Below are positions 18,488 to 27,626 of a stretch of DNA of 64,000 nt, piece by piece. The position numbers and the translations under genes were made by a program. Source of the DNA: Jiangella asiatica (GTDB lineage Bacteria > Actinomycetota > Actinomycetes > Jiangellales > Jiangellaceae); NCBI RefSeq assembly GCF_004349065.1, contig NZ_SMKZ01000023.1, forward strand, positions 33,722 to 97,721, read 5' to 3'. Under the pieces are notes generated by a model that saw nothing but the letters and a program-made list of their open reading frames with translations, was not told where the DNA came from and searched no databases. Every line of letters begins with the position of its first letter. The stretch's first letter is position 1.

Positions 18488-19564
18488 TCAGAACGCGTAG
18501 CGAACGCGGCAGTAGGGCAGCTTGGCGGCAAGCAGCTGGGTGAGCTGGCCAATGTATGTGCGCTTGGCACTGGATCGGTACCGCACGTTCCACTGGCCGC
18601 TCTGGCTTCGCTTGCGTTCCTGTAGCTCCGGGCGCCACAGCAGCTCCTCGGCACGAGGATGCCACCCGAGGTTCACCTCGTGGAGCCCGGCGTTGTGGGT
18701 GAGGAAGATGACCTCGCAGGCCAGCTGACGCTTGGCGGCGGGGGTGAGCGCGGCGTCGATCTGGTCTAGAAGTGTCGCCCAGTCGTCGAGCCAGTTCTCG
18801 TGGACAATCACCGGGCTGAAGTTCAGATGCACCTCGTATCCGGCCTCGACGAAGTCGTTGACGGCGGCGATGCGGTCGGAGATCGGCGTGGTGCGAAGGT
18901 CGACCAGCTTGCTCGCGGCTTGCGGCATGAGTGAGAACCGGACGCGGGTCCGACCGCGCGGGTCGTAGTCGAGCAAGTCGTGGTTCACCAGCTTGGTGGC
19001 GAAAGAAGCCTTGGCGTTCGGCAACCTGCCGAACAACTCCACCAGGTCACGAACGTTGTCCGACACCATCGCATCGACCGAGCAGTCTCCGTTCTCGCCG
19101 ATGTCGTACACCCAGTCGAACGGATCGCACTGATTGGGCTCCGGCTTGGCTCCTTGTCGGCCGGCATGGCGTTCGAGGTAACCGAGGATCTGCTCGATGT
19201 TGACGAATGCCGTAATCGGGTTGGCGAATCCCTTCCTTCGTGGCACGTAGCAGTAGGAGCACGCCATCGCGCACCCATTGGAGGTCGATGGGGCGATGAA
19301 GTCACTGGACCGGCTGTTGGGCCTCGCCGTCAGGCTCTTCTTCACGCCGAGCACAAGGACGTTGCGCTTGTTGCGGACCCAGTCCCGGACGTTGCCCTCG
19401 TTGCCGTAGAGACCGGGGATGTTCTGGTGTGACGGCACCTCGATGCGCTCGGCATCAGGGAAGCGGTCGAGGATCTGCGTAGCTCGCGGGTACTGGTGGA
19501 TGTCCGGTTCGTGGTAGATGGTGGTGAGGTGCAGGAGTCGCTCGCCAACGGTCGTCACACCCAT
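18488..19564 (-). CDS. Spore photoproduct lyase-family radical SAM protein
   Basis: A 358-residue radical SAM protein. The cluster-binding motif is CAMACSYCYV (C-x3-C-x2-C), preceded by SDFIAPSTSNG. The domain pattern matches the spore photoproduct lyase family, whose classical members reverse UV-made thymine dimers of spores. Actinobacterial members are common but mostly untested. The neighbouring minus-strand gene encodes a Nei/Fpg glycosylase 51 bases upstream, so the two probably form a DNA-repair operon. Confidence 0.82.
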   Translation of the reverse strand: MGVTTVGERLLHLTTIYHEPDIHQYPRATQILDRFPDAERIEVPSHQNIPGLYGNEGNVRDWVRNKRNVLVLGVKKSLTARPNSRSSDFIAPSTSNGCAMACSYCYVPRRKGFANPITAFVNIEQILGYLERHAGRQGAKPEPNQCDPFDWVYDIGENGDCSVDAMVSDNVRDLVELFGRLPNAKASFATKLVNHDLLDYDPRGRTRVRFSLMPQAASKLVDLRTTPISDRIAAVNDFVEAGYEVHLNFSPVIVHENWLDDWATLLDQIDAALTPAAKRQLACEVIFLTHNAGLHEVNLGWHPRAEELLWRPELQERKRSQSGQWNVRYRSSAKRTYIGQLTQLLAAKLPYCRVRYAF

Positions 19565-19615
19565 GACAACACCGGGAGCGTCGGAGTTGTTTCTCTTAGT
19601 GGGCTCTGCGCCGTT

Positions 19616-20392
19616 TCAGAAGGGCTGCTCGACGGGGCACTGGTATGCCGTTCGACCGCCCACCTCGCTCGTGACGATCGCGGCACCGCAGTCGCGGCAT
19701 TGCTCCTGCTTGTAGACCTTGCGCGCCTCGCTCTCGGGCAGACTCAACCGGTCCGGCCCATCGACGGTGATGATCCGACCATCCTCCACTGCCCGGGACA
19801 TCATCTGTTGCAGCACAGCCCACAGTTCAGTCACTTCGGACTCGGTCATCGAACGTGCCGCACGTGTCGGCGCTACGCCGACGGCATGCAGCGCCTCGCT
19901 GCGGAAGACGTTGCCGACACCCGCGACGACGGCTTGATCGAGCAGGACCGCGCCGATCGGCCCTCGCGCACGGCCCAGGACCTGGAGCACGCCTGCAAGG
20001 TCCGCGTCGGAACGGAGTGGGTCAGGGCCCAACCGTGACACCAGCGCTGCCACACCAGGTGGTTCGAGAATTTCGCACTTCGACGGCGCGACGAGATCCC
20101 ACGCAACCTCTTCGCTGGCCAGCCGGAGCCGCGCCTGAGGCAGCGGCGGCGCAGACGGATCGGTGGAGCGAAGCCACTTGCCCCGCATGCCGAGGTGCAC
20201 ATGCACGGAGCGGTTGTTGGCCACGTGCAGGAACAGGTGCTTGCCGTAGGCTTCCGCCATTTTCAACACCTCGCCGTCGACCGCGGCCGCGCCGTCGGTA
20301 AACCGCTTCTGGGGGGAGAATGCACGCAGCGTCCGGCCCTGTAGCTCGCCCATGTCGCGCGCCAAGCGGTGGATGGTGTGGCCCTCAGGCAT
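19616..20392 (-). CDS. Fpg/Nei-family DNA glycosylase (endonuclease VIII-like)
   Basis: A 258-residue DNA glycosylase/AP lyase. MPEGHTIHRLARD places the catalytic Pro2 and Glu3 at the N-terminus and has the PEGHTIHR form of Nei-type enzymes, so ATG 20392 is chosen over a longer upstream frame. The helix-two-turn-helix region (GAVLLDQAVVAGVGNVFRSEAL) is intact. The C-terminal zinc finger starts CRDC but ends QCPVEQPF, where CPxCQ is usual, so the fourth zinc ligand is replaced by Glu. It probably removes oxidised bases. Confidence 0.88.
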   Translation of the reverse strand: MPEGHTIHRLARDMGELQGRTLRAFSPQKRFTDGAAAVDGEVLKMAEAYGKHLFLHVANNRSVHVHLGMRGKWLRSTDPSAPPLPQARLRLASEEVAWDLVAPSKCEILEPPGVAALVSRLGPDPLRSDADLAGVLQVLGRARGPIGAVLLDQAVVAGVGNVFRSEALHAVGVAPTRAARSMTESEVTELWAVLQQMMSRAVEDGRIITVDGPDRLSLPESEARKVYKQEQCRDCGAAIVTSEVGGRTAYQCPVEQPF

Positions 20393-20697
20393 CGGATCCG
20401 GTCCTCGAGTCTCCCAACGAGTATGCCAGGCACCCGGCCCGCCGAGGAGCCGGGAGGAGCGGTCGAGCAGTGAGCCAGGAGGTCGCACGCGATCTGTATG
20501 GGACGAGTGCCTGAAGCCACGTACCCGGCGTTTCCCGCGGGCCATTGCTCAGCTTGTCGAGCGCGCCGCGGCGGCACGAACAGCTCGCCGCGCTGGGTGG
20601 ATGTGACAGACGTTACGACCGCTCACGCCACTGTGAACGGCTGTCCGGTGTCGCACCGGCAGAATGGTCGTTCACCACCCGAGTGAAGGACGCTTTC
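20393..20697. other. 304-base non-coding gap between nei and the lipid-kinase gene
   Basis: Separates divergent genes, so promoters for both should lie here. By eye it holds only frames without family resemblance and a short stretch (20539-20565) vaguely like a tRNA D-arm. No operator was recognised. Confidence 0.5.
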
Positions 20698-21609
20698 GTG
20701 AGGGACCTGCTGGCCATCGCCAACGGCCGTGCCGGCGGCGCGCGCGGCGAGGCCACCCGGGTCGCACTCGAGGTGCTGCGCGCCGGCGCCCGGGTGGAGG
20801 TCTCCGAGCCCGGGGAGCCCGCCGAGCTCGCCGGCGTCCTGCGCCGGGCCCGCGGCCGCCTGCCCGTGGTGCTCGGCGGCGACGGGTCGGTGCACGCGCT
20901 GGTCGCGGCGGCCGCCCGGCTCGGCCGGCTGGGCGGGCTGGCCGACGACGACAGCCCGGCGTTCGAGTTCGCCATCGTGCCGCTGGGCACCGGCAACGAC
21001 CTCGCCCGCACGCTCGGCCTGCCCTTCGACCCTGCAGCCGCCGCGCGGGTCGTCCTCGACGGCCGGCCGCGCGAGCTGGACGTCCTGGTCGACGACACCG
21101 GTGGCGTCGTCGTCAACGCGGTCCACCTCGGCATCGGTGCCGAGGCCGGCAGGCTTGCGCTGCCGCTCAAGCCCAGGCTGGGGCGGCTGGCCTACCCTGT
21201 CGGCAGCGCGATGGCCGGCGCCTCGGCACGCGGCTGGCGGCTACGGGTCGCTGTCGACGGAGAGGTCCTGGCCGGCGGCGGCCGGCGGGTCCTCATGGCC
21301 GCGCTCGGCAACGGCGTCACCGTCGGTGGCGGCGCGCCGCTGGCCCCGTCCGCCCGCCCCGACGACGGCCAGGTCGACGTCGTCGTCTCCTTCTCGACGG
21401 GCTGGCGTGCCCGGGTCGGGTTCGCGACGGCCCTGGTGCGCGGCCGGCATCCCGAGCGCCACGACGTCGTTCAGGCACGTGGCCGGGCGGTGGTCGTCGT
21501 GGCCGACGAGCCCATCGCCCTGAACGCCGACGGCGAACTGTCGACGCTGCACACCGCCCGGCGGTGGACGGTGCTCCACCACGCCGCCCGAGTGTTCGTT
21601 CCCGCCTGA
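20698..21609 (+). CDS. Diacylglycerol/sphingosine kinase-like (DAGK catalytic domain) protein
   Basis: A 303-residue protein with the nucleotide-binding VVLGGDGSVHALVAAA and the PLGTGNDLARTLGLP motif of the DAGK/NAD-kinase-like fold. It begins VRDLLAIANGRAGGA, where the usual family start is an NPxSG-like loop. GTG 20698 is favoured by GAAGGA 8-13 bases upstream. Such enzymes phosphorylate diacylglycerol or related lipids at the membrane; the exact lipid is unknown. It converges with the PhoD-like gene, 12 bases apart. Confidence 0.82.
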   Translation: MRDLLAIANGRAGGARGEATRVALEVLRAGARVEVSEPGEPAELAGVLRRARGRLPVVLGGDGSVHALVAAAARLGRLGGLADDDSPAFEFAIVPLGTGNDLARTLGLPFDPAAAARVVLDGRPRELDVLVDDTGGVVVNAVHLGIGAEAGRLALPLKPRLGRLAYPVGSAMAGASARGWRLRVAVDGEVLAGGGRRVLMAALGNGVTVGGGAPLAPSARPDDGQVDVVVSFSTGWRARVGFATALVRGRHPERHDVVQARGRAVVVVADEPIALNADGELSTLHTARRWTVLHHAARVFVPA

Positions 21610-21621
21610 ACGGGCGGAGAC

Positions 21622-23289
21622 TCAGAGGTCCGTGGCGAGGATCTCGCGCAGGGTGGCGGTGCCGTCGTCGTCGACCTCGCCGGTCTGCCAGCTGACGTGG
21701 GCGGCGACGTCGGTCAGCTCGAGGACGGCCAGCGCGTTGTCGAACCGCGGACCGGCCTCGATCGACCAGCTGATGCCCGACGCCGGTACCCGGGCCAGCT
21801 TGATGAGGATCGAGCCCACCACCCGCGCGACAGCGAAGGCCGCGGCCCCGTTGAGGTAGCGCAACGTGCTCTTGAGCGGGTTACGCACGGGCGAGCAGAC
21901 CAGCTGGTGCACCCGACTGGTGCGCTCGGTCCGGCCCGGGTACCGCAGGTCGGCGGCGTAGGAGTAGTGCACGTCGCCGGAGAGGAAGCTCACGGTGCGC
22001 GGCCGGCGGCCGTCCGGCCCGGTGGCCACCTCGGTGACGAGTTCGGCCATGGCGCGGAACGACCGGCCGAACGCCGCCCAGTGCTCCAGGTCGACCGCCT
22101 GGCGCAGCTTCTCCGCTGCCGGGGCGAACCGGCGGCCCCATGCGCCGTCGGCGGTCGCTTCGTTCCAGGCCTCGAGGTCGTGCAGGCCGCGTGGCAGCAG
22201 GTAGGGCAATGACGTGCCGATGAGCAGGTGCTCGACGTGCTCGGTGTCGCGGACCTGGGCGGCGATCCAGTCCCATTCGTCGTCGTCGACGATGGTCCGC
22301 CGGCCCGGGTCGAGCACCCGCCCGCAGCGGGAGTCGATCATCACCAGGCGCGCCGGGCCGATGTCGCGGGTGAAGCTCCAGCGGTAGGAGGCCGGCTCCT
22401 GGTCCGCCCGCCAGGCGAACTCGTCGAGCACCTCTCCAGCCTCACCCTCGGCGGCTCGCAGCGCGGTGAGCACCGGGTCCATCGCCCGCTCGTCCGGCGA
22501 CAGGTTGCCGGCGTGCTGGTAGAGCCAGTAGGCGGCGATGCCGCCGGTGATGCGGCGCTGCCACCACGGCTCGCCGGCCATCCGCTCCCGCCAGGCGGCC
22601 GAGGTGTTCCAGTCGTCGCGGACGTCGTGGTCATCGAAGATCATCGCGGCCGGGACGGTGGACAGCAGCCAGCGCACGGCCGGGTCGCTCCAGGCCAGCA
22701 GGTACAGGTGCGCGTACTCCTCGAAACCGGCCACCTCCGTGCCCGGCGGCTCGCGCGGGTCACGGCGGGCGGCGATGAACTCCTGCATGGCCTGTGACGT
22801 CTCGTCCGCATACACCTGGTCGCCCAGCAGGACCAGCCCGTCTGGCCACTCGGACTCCTCAGCGCGGGCCAGCCGCAGCGCCAGCACCCGCAGCGCGTCG
22901 CTGCCGTACACGCGCTGGTGGTGGGCGTCGTGCGGGACGCTCATCCGGCACGAACCGAAGACCAGGCGCACCTGGCCGTCGTCGCTGGTGCGGATCACTG
23001 GACCCGGGAACGGCGTGTCCGGCTCCGGCCAGGCCCGCTCGCCGTCGACCTCGACGGTGTAGGGCGTGGACGTCCCGGGCTCCAGGCCGCCCACCTCGAC
23101 CAGTGCGTAGTGGTGGCCGTGAACGGTGAAGGTGCGGGCCTCGGCGCCGAGCACGCGAACCGTCGCCGGGCGGGCCGTCTCGACCCACACCATCGCCGAC
23201 CTCCGGTCGACGTGCCGCAGCAACGGACCGAGGACGATCGAGCTGGGCACCTGCACCTCCCGGGGCGCGGGGTCGACGACGGACGTCAC
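21622..23289 (-). CDS. PhoD-like alkaline phosphatase-family metallophosphoesterase
   Basis: A 555-residue protein of the alkaline phosphatase D family. Metal-binding segments visible are LVFGSCR, LVLLGDQVYADE, AAMIFDDHDVRDDWN and FLSGDVHYSY. A fibronectin-like N-terminal part (SSIVLGPLLRHVDRRSAMVW) precedes the catalytic domain, as is usual. There is no signal peptide or Tat motif at the N-terminus, unlike secreted PhoD, so it is probably cytoplasmic and may act on phosphodiesters rather than as a general phosphatase. Confidence 0.85.
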   Translation of the reverse strand: MTSVVDPAPREVQVPSSIVLGPLLRHVDRRSAMVWVETARPATVRVLGAEARTFTVHGHHYALVEVGGLEPGTSTPYTVEVDGERAWPEPDTPFPGPVIRTSDDGQVRLVFGSCRMSVPHDAHHQRVYGSDALRVLALRLARAEESEWPDGLVLLGDQVYADETSQAMQEFIAARRDPREPPGTEVAGFEEYAHLYLLAWSDPAVRWLLSTVPAAMIFDDHDVRDDWNTSAAWRERMAGEPWWQRRITGGIAAYWLYQHAGNLSPDERAMDPVLTALRAAEGEAGEVLDEFAWRADQEPASYRWSFTRDIGPARLVMIDSRCGRVLDPGRRTIVDDDEWDWIAAQVRDTEHVEHLLIGTSLPYLLPRGLHDLEAWNEATADGAWGRRFAPAAEKLRQAVDLEHWAAFGRSFRAMAELVTEVATGPDGRRPRTVSFLSGDVHYSYAADLRYPGRTERTSRVHQLVCSPVRNPLKSTLRYLNGAAAFAVARVVGSILIKLARVPASGISWSIEAGPRFDNALAVLELTDVAAHVSWQTGEVDDDGTATLREILATDL

Positions 23290-23444
23290 CCTAGCCGCAA
23301 CCGGTCGAAACCGGCCGGCCGCGTCTCACCCCGGACGGGTGAGGCGTCCCGTCCCGGCGCGACCGAGGGTGGGGTATCACGACCGGGTGAGTGGGCGGCC
23401 GAGGGCGGAGCGGCGACGTGCTGCGTTGGGAACGAGGTGGCGAC

Positions 23445-23882
23445 ATGGACAAAGCGGACGTCGGTCCGGTGGACGTGCTGATGGTGCGGTTCCCGGGTAA
23501 CCAGTTCAAGGGGGAGATCCTGCCCGCGATGCGGGACCTCGTGGTGAACGGCCTGGTACGCATCGTCGATCTGCTGTTCGTCTACCGGGACGACGACGGA
23601 GTCGTCGGCTCGATCGAGCTGGCCGGTCTCGGCCCGGACCTGGCTCCGGTCTTCGCCGACCTGGACGGTCAGCTCGGCGGCGGGCTGCTGGACGCCGAGG
23701 ACGTCGAGGAGGCCGCGGCCGCGCTGCCGCCGGGCAACTCCGTCGCGGTCCTGGTGGTGGAGAACACCTGGGCCATCCCATTCGTCAACGCCGTGCGCGA
23801 CGCCGGCGGCGAGGTCGCCGACCAGGCGCGCATACCGGCCGAGTTCGCGAACCGCGCACTCGGCGGGCTCATGTCCGGCTGA
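23445..23882 (+). CDS. DUF6325-family protein
   Basis: A 145-residue protein beginning MDKADVGPVDVLMVRFPGN and containing FKGEILPAMRDLVVNGLVRIVDLLFVYRDDDG. This layout matches the DUF6325 (DUF1269-like) family of unknown function, frequent in actinobacteria. ATG 23445 has an ACGAGGTGG ribosome site. It ends 22 bases before a SHOCT protein gene, a pairing I have seen repeatedly in this phylum. No enzymatic motif is visible. Confidence 0.78.
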   Translation: MDKADVGPVDVLMVRFPGNQFKGEILPAMRDLVVNGLVRIVDLLFVYRDDDGVVGSIELAGLGPDLAPVFADLDGQLGGGLLDAEDVEEAAAALPPGNSVAVLVVENTWAIPFVNAVRDAGGEVADQARIPAEFANRALGGLMSG

Positions 23883-23904
23883 TCAGGACGAGGAGGAGCC
23901 CTCG

Positions 23905-24198
23905 ATGGGACTGCTGCGAGGAATGGCACGCACAGCGGTGGTGGCCGGCACCGCCACCGCCGTGTCCAACCGTGTGTCGCGCCGCCAGGCCGAGCGCTGG
24001 CAGACGCACGATGCCGCCCGCCAGTACGAAGCGGAACAGGCCTACGCGCCTCCGCCGCCCGGCTACGCGCAACCCGCTGCTCGGCCGAGCGGTGATCCCG
24101 TCACCGCCGAGCTGGAGCGGCTGGGTGACCTGCGCGGCCGGGGCCTGCTGACCGACGACGAGTTCGCCGCGGCGAAGGCCAAGCTGCTCGGCATCTGA
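23905..24198 (+). CDS. SHOCT-domain small protein
   Basis: A 97-residue protein. The C-terminal ~30 residues (ELERLGDLRGRGLLTDDEFAAAKAKLLGI) form a SHOCT domain, a short helical oligomerisation module. The N-terminal half is basic (RTAVVAGTATAVSNRVSRRQAERW) and the middle is rich in Pro, Tyr and Ala. GAGGAGG precedes the ATG. It very likely works with the preceding DUF6325 protein, but the process is unknown. Confidence 0.85.
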   Translation: MGLLRGMARTAVVAGTATAVSNRVSRRQAERWQTHDAARQYEAEQAYAPPPPGYAQPAARPSGDPVTAELERLGDLRGRGLLTDDEFAAAKAKLLGI

Positions 24199-24243
24199 CG
24201 AGCCGCCCGCACACCGACGCCCGGCAACCACGCGGGAGCGACC

Positions 24244-26112
24244 ATGGACCGCTACCCACCGATCGAGAACCACGGCCTGATCGGCGACCTCCAGACCAGT
24301 GCTCTGGTCGCGAGCGACGGCACGATCGACTGGTTCTGCAGTCCGCGCTTCGACTCGCCCAGCGTGTTCGCGTCGCTGCTGGACCATCGGCGCGGCGGCC
24401 ATTTCCGGATCGCGCCCGAGGCGGACGGGTGGGTGAGCCGCCAGCTGTACCTGCCCGGTACGTCCATCCTGGTGACCCGGTTCATGACCGACGCTGGGGT
24501 CGGTGAGCTGATCGACTTCATGCCGGTCCTGCGCGGCCCCGCGACCGACCGGCACCGGTTGGTCCGGGTGGTGCGCGTGGTCCGCGGCCAGCTGCGCTTC
24601 GTGCTCGACTGCCAGCCTCGCTTCGACTACGGACGGGCGTCGCACAAGACCGAGATCACGGACATGGGCGCGGCCTTCCATGGCGACGACGGCGTAGAGC
24701 TCGCCCTGCACGTCGCCCGCCGGCCGGAGGCGCTTGCCGACCCGCGGCTGCGACTGGAGCGGGCCGGTGATGGGGTCCGTGCCGCCGTCGACGCCTCGGT
24801 CGGCGACATCGGCGCCTTCATCATCGAGACGATGCCGGACGGCCCGCCACGCAACCTGGTCCGCGACGAGGTGCTCGCGCTGTTCGAGAACACCCGCGAC
24901 TTCTGGCGGAGCTGGGTCGGCCGTTCGCGGTATCGCGGACGATGGCGCGAGACGGTGGAGCGCTCGGCCATGACGCTGAAGCTGCTCACCTATCAGCCCA
25001 CCGGTGCGCTGGTGGCCGCGCCGACGGCCGGGCTGCCGGAGCAGATCGGCGGCGAGCGGAACTGGGACTACCGCTACACCTGGATCCGGGACGGGTCGTT
25101 CTCCGTCTACGCGCTGCTGGGACTCGGCTACACCGACGAGGCCGAGACCTTCCTGCGCTGGCTGGGCGACCGGGTGGGTGAGGCCGCCGATGCGGCCGCG
25201 GCCGACGGCGCGAGATCGCCGCTCAAGATCATGTACCGGGTGGACGGCTCGTCCGACCTCACTGAGGAGGTGCTCGACCACTTCGAGGGCTGGCGGGGAT
25301 CGCGCCCGGTGCGGATCGGCAACGGCGCACACGACCAGCTCCAGCTCGACATCTACGGTGAGGCCCTGGACTCCGTCGAGCTCGGCGACGCCCACGGCCT
25401 ACCGCTGACCTATCAGGGCTGGCAGCGCATCAGCGGCATGCTGGACTGGCTCGCCGACCACTGGGACCTTCCCGACGACGGCATCTGGGAGACGCGCGGC
25501 GGCCGGCAGGACTTCACCTACGGCCGGGTCATGTCCTGGGTCGCCTTCGAACGGGCGCTGCGCATGGCGCGGCGGCACTCCCGGCCGGCCGACGTGGCCG
25601 ACTGGACCACCGCGCGCGACGCCATCTACCGGCAGGTCATGAGCCGGGCGTGGAGCCCGCGCCGGCAGGCCTTCGTGCAGCACTTCGACACCGAGGTACT
25701 CGACGCCGCACTGCTCTACATGCCGCTGGTCGGCTTCGTCTCGCCGCGCGATCCGATGTGGGAGTCGACGCTGCGGGCGATGGACGACGAGCTCGTCTCC
25801 GACAGCCTGGTCTACCGCTACGACCCGAGCGCCTCGCCGGACGGCTTGCGCGGCTCGGAAGGCACGTTCTCGATGTGCACGTTCTGGTACGTGGACGCGC
25901 TGGCTCGGTCCGGTCGGCTGAACGACGCCCGGCTGACGTTCGAGAAGATGCTCACCTACAGCAACCGCCTCGGGCTGTTCGCCGAGGAGATCGGCCTGAC
26001 CGGCGAGCAGCTCGGCAACTTCCCGCAGGCGTTCAGCCACCTCGCCCTGATCACCGCGGCGGTGAACCTCGACACCCAGCTCGATCGCGAGGCGCCGACG
26101 TCCGCCCGGTGA
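24244..26112 (+). CDS. Glycoside hydrolase family 15 protein (glucoamylase/trehalase-like)
   Basis: A 622-residue cytoplasmic GH15 protein. The N-terminal beta-sandwich domain starts IENHGLIGDLQTSALVASDGTIDWFC. The (alpha/alpha)6 barrel follows, with NWDYRYTWIRDGSFSVYAL, the proposed acid region DDGIWETRGGRQDFTY and the proposed base region LFAEEIGLTGEQLGNFPQAFSH. Actinobacterial members of this group include trehalases as well as glucan hydrolases, so the substrate is uncertain. It is 45 bases downstream of the SHOCT gene and may share a transcript. Confidence 0.88.
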   Translation: MDRYPPIENHGLIGDLQTSALVASDGTIDWFCSPRFDSPSVFASLLDHRRGGHFRIAPEADGWVSRQLYLPGTSILVTRFMTDAGVGELIDFMPVLRGPATDRHRLVRVVRVVRGQLRFVLDCQPRFDYGRASHKTEITDMGAAFHGDDGVELALHVARRPEALADPRLRLERAGDGVRAAVDASVGDIGAFIIETMPDGPPRNLVRDEVLALFENTRDFWRSWVGRSRYRGRWRETVERSAMTLKLLTYQPTGALVAAPTAGLPEQIGGERNWDYRYTWIRDGSFSVYALLGLGYTDEAETFLRWLGDRVGEAADAAAADGARSPLKIMYRVDGSSDLTEEVLDHFEGWRGSRPVRIGNGAHDQLQLDIYGEALDSVELGDAHGLPLTYQGWQRISGMLDWLADHWDLPDDGIWETRGGRQDFTYGRVMSWVAFERALRMARRHSRPADVADWTTARDAIYRQVMSRAWSPRRQAFVQHFDTEVLDAALLYMPLVGFVSPRDPMWESTLRAMDDELVSDSLVYRYDPSASPDGLRGSEGTFSMCTFWYVDALARSGRLNDARLTFEKMLTYSNRLGLFAEEIGLTGEQLGNFPQAFSHLALITAAVNLDTQLDREAPTSAR

Positions 26113-26205
26113 GTCCGATGCGCCCGCGCAGTGCGTGGACCATCGTGCTGGTGAGGAGGCGGCCGGCGGGAAGGACGAGGCCAGCCCGTCCGGCTGACCA
26201 GAGCC

Positions 26206-27531
26206 TCAGCAGGACACCCGTCCAACCGGTTGCGTGCCCAGCAGCTCCACGAGGACGACGAGGACGGCCGCGACCACCGCGATCGAGAGCACGACGCCGG
26301 CGGTCGGGTAGTTCCAGAACAGGAACACCAGGGCGGCCAGGATCACGATGGCCACCTGGACCGGCCGCTTGTGCTCGTTCAACCAGGCGGGGACCGGCCC
26401 CATGCGCCAGTCGCGCTCGCTCACCCACGCCCCCAGGCGGGCAACGCCGCGACGGACGGCGACCGCGCCGCCGGAGCGCCCGGTGAGGTATGCGACCAGC
26501 GCCAGGATCAGCCCGACGGCCAGCACCGTGCGCAGCGTCGTTCGCAGGAACGTCACGACCTGGTCGAAGACCGCCTCGGCGGCGGCCCGGTTCACGTCCG
26601 GCGGCAGCGCGTCGAGGTAGACCGGACGCAGCACCGTCAGTGCCGCGCCGAGGGTGAGCATGGCCAACGCCATGCCGATCCCGGTGCCGATGACGGCCAG
26701 CCGCCGCTGCCGCGCGACCGCGACGCCGGCGATCAGGCACACCACCGCCACGACGGGCAGCACGATCCCGAGCTGGTCAACCAGTTCGACCGCGTCCTGC
26801 GCGTCGGTGATGCCGCTGGACCGGAAGAGGACGAACTCGGCGTCCACCGCCGGTATCCGCTCGGCGAGGCTGAAGCCGGCGTTCACGAGGGCCCGCTGGA
26901 CTTCGGCGATGAACGGCTCCAGGTTGATGGTGACCGTGTCGCCCTGGACCTCCAGCCCGGTTGCCGACCGCTCCCCCGTCAGCATCGCCAGCACGCTGTC
27001 GTGCGCGACCCGGTTGGCCTCGGTCCAGGCGTCGGCGAACGCGTCACTGGCCACGACCTTGCCGACCTCGCCGCGGACCCAGTCCTGGACGCCGCCGGCG
27101 ATCGGCTGGGAGAGGCCTTGCAGGGAGGTGGTGACGGCCGGCCGGACACCGCGCTCGGCCAGCGCCTGCGCGGTGTCGTCGACGATCTGCGCCACGTCGA
27201 TCCGCGTGAAGATCTCGTTGGTGATCCGAGTCGTGACCGCTTGCTGGACGGCCGGCTCCCGTGCCAGCGGCGCGACGGTGTCGACGTAGCGGTCGGTGTC
27301 GGTGACCTCCGCGCGCAGCCAGACCGCGGCGGTCGCCGGGATCAGCAGCACGCAGCCGACGACGATCAGCAGCGCCGAGGCGCCTGCCCTCCACCGGCCC
27401 GGCCGGGCCACCTGCTCAGCACCCGGCGGGGGCGCCGCTCCCCGATGCCCGGCTCGCAGCGCGGCGACCTCGGCACGCAGCCGCTCGAGCTCCGCACGTT
27501 CGTCCTGGCCCAGCTGAGGAGGCTCCGACAT
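26206..27531 (-). CDS. Multi-pass membrane protein of unknown function
   Basis: A 441-residue protein starting MSEPPQLGQDERAELERLRAEVAAL. It has a short cytoplasmic coiled coil, a first membrane helix (ASALLIVVGCVLLIPATAAVWL), a ~180-residue external domain (VTDTDRYVDTVAPLAREPAVQQAV...), and then at least four helices toward the C-terminus. The external segment with TDTDRYVxTVAPLA is shared by many actinobacterial membrane proteins of unknown role. ATG 27531 is chosen over an upstream in-frame start because the coiled coil begins there. Confidence 0.75.
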   Translation of the reverse strand: MSEPPQLGQDERAELERLRAEVAALRAGHRGAAPPPGAEQVARPGRWRAGASALLIVVGCVLLIPATAAVWLRAEVTDTDRYVDTVAPLAREPAVQQAVTTRITNEIFTRIDVAQIVDDTAQALAERGVRPAVTTSLQGLSQPIAGGVQDWVRGEVGKVVASDAFADAWTEANRVAHDSVLAMLTGERSATGLEVQGDTVTINLEPFIAEVQRALVNAGFSLAERIPAVDAEFVLFRSSGITDAQDAVELVDQLGIVLPVVAVVCLIAGVAVARQRRLAVIGTGIGMALAMLTLGAALTVLRPVYLDALPPDVNRAAAEAVFDQVVTFLRTTLRTVLAVGLILALVAYLTGRSGGAVAVRRGVARLGAWVSERDWRMGPVPAWLNEHKRPVQVAIVILAALVFLFWNYPTAGVVLSIAVVAAVLVVLVELLGTQPVGRVSC

Positions 27532-27593
27532 CGCGCACCACCCGACTGCTCGACATGCGGGGACACGGGGAGCATCGGTGACATCGGCACTGG

Positions 27594-27622
27594 CCCGGAT
27601 CACCCGCGCAGGGTGATCCGGG
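27594..27622. terminator. Strong GC-rich hairpin
   Basis: CCCGGATCACCC (27594-27605) pairs perfectly with GGGTGATCCGGG (27611-27622) around the 5-base loop GCGCA. It lies between the STAS stop (27685) and the start of the membrane-protein gene on the minus strand. A terminator is likely, though no long T-tract follows. Confidence 0.6.
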
Positions 27623-27626
27623 TTCT

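Noticed and set aside
20539..20565. Stretch resembling the 5' half of a tRNA (GCTC-AGCTTGTC-GAGC)
   Set aside because: The D-loop lacks the conserved GG, and no anticodon arm or T arm follows. It could be a decayed tRNA but cannot be supported.
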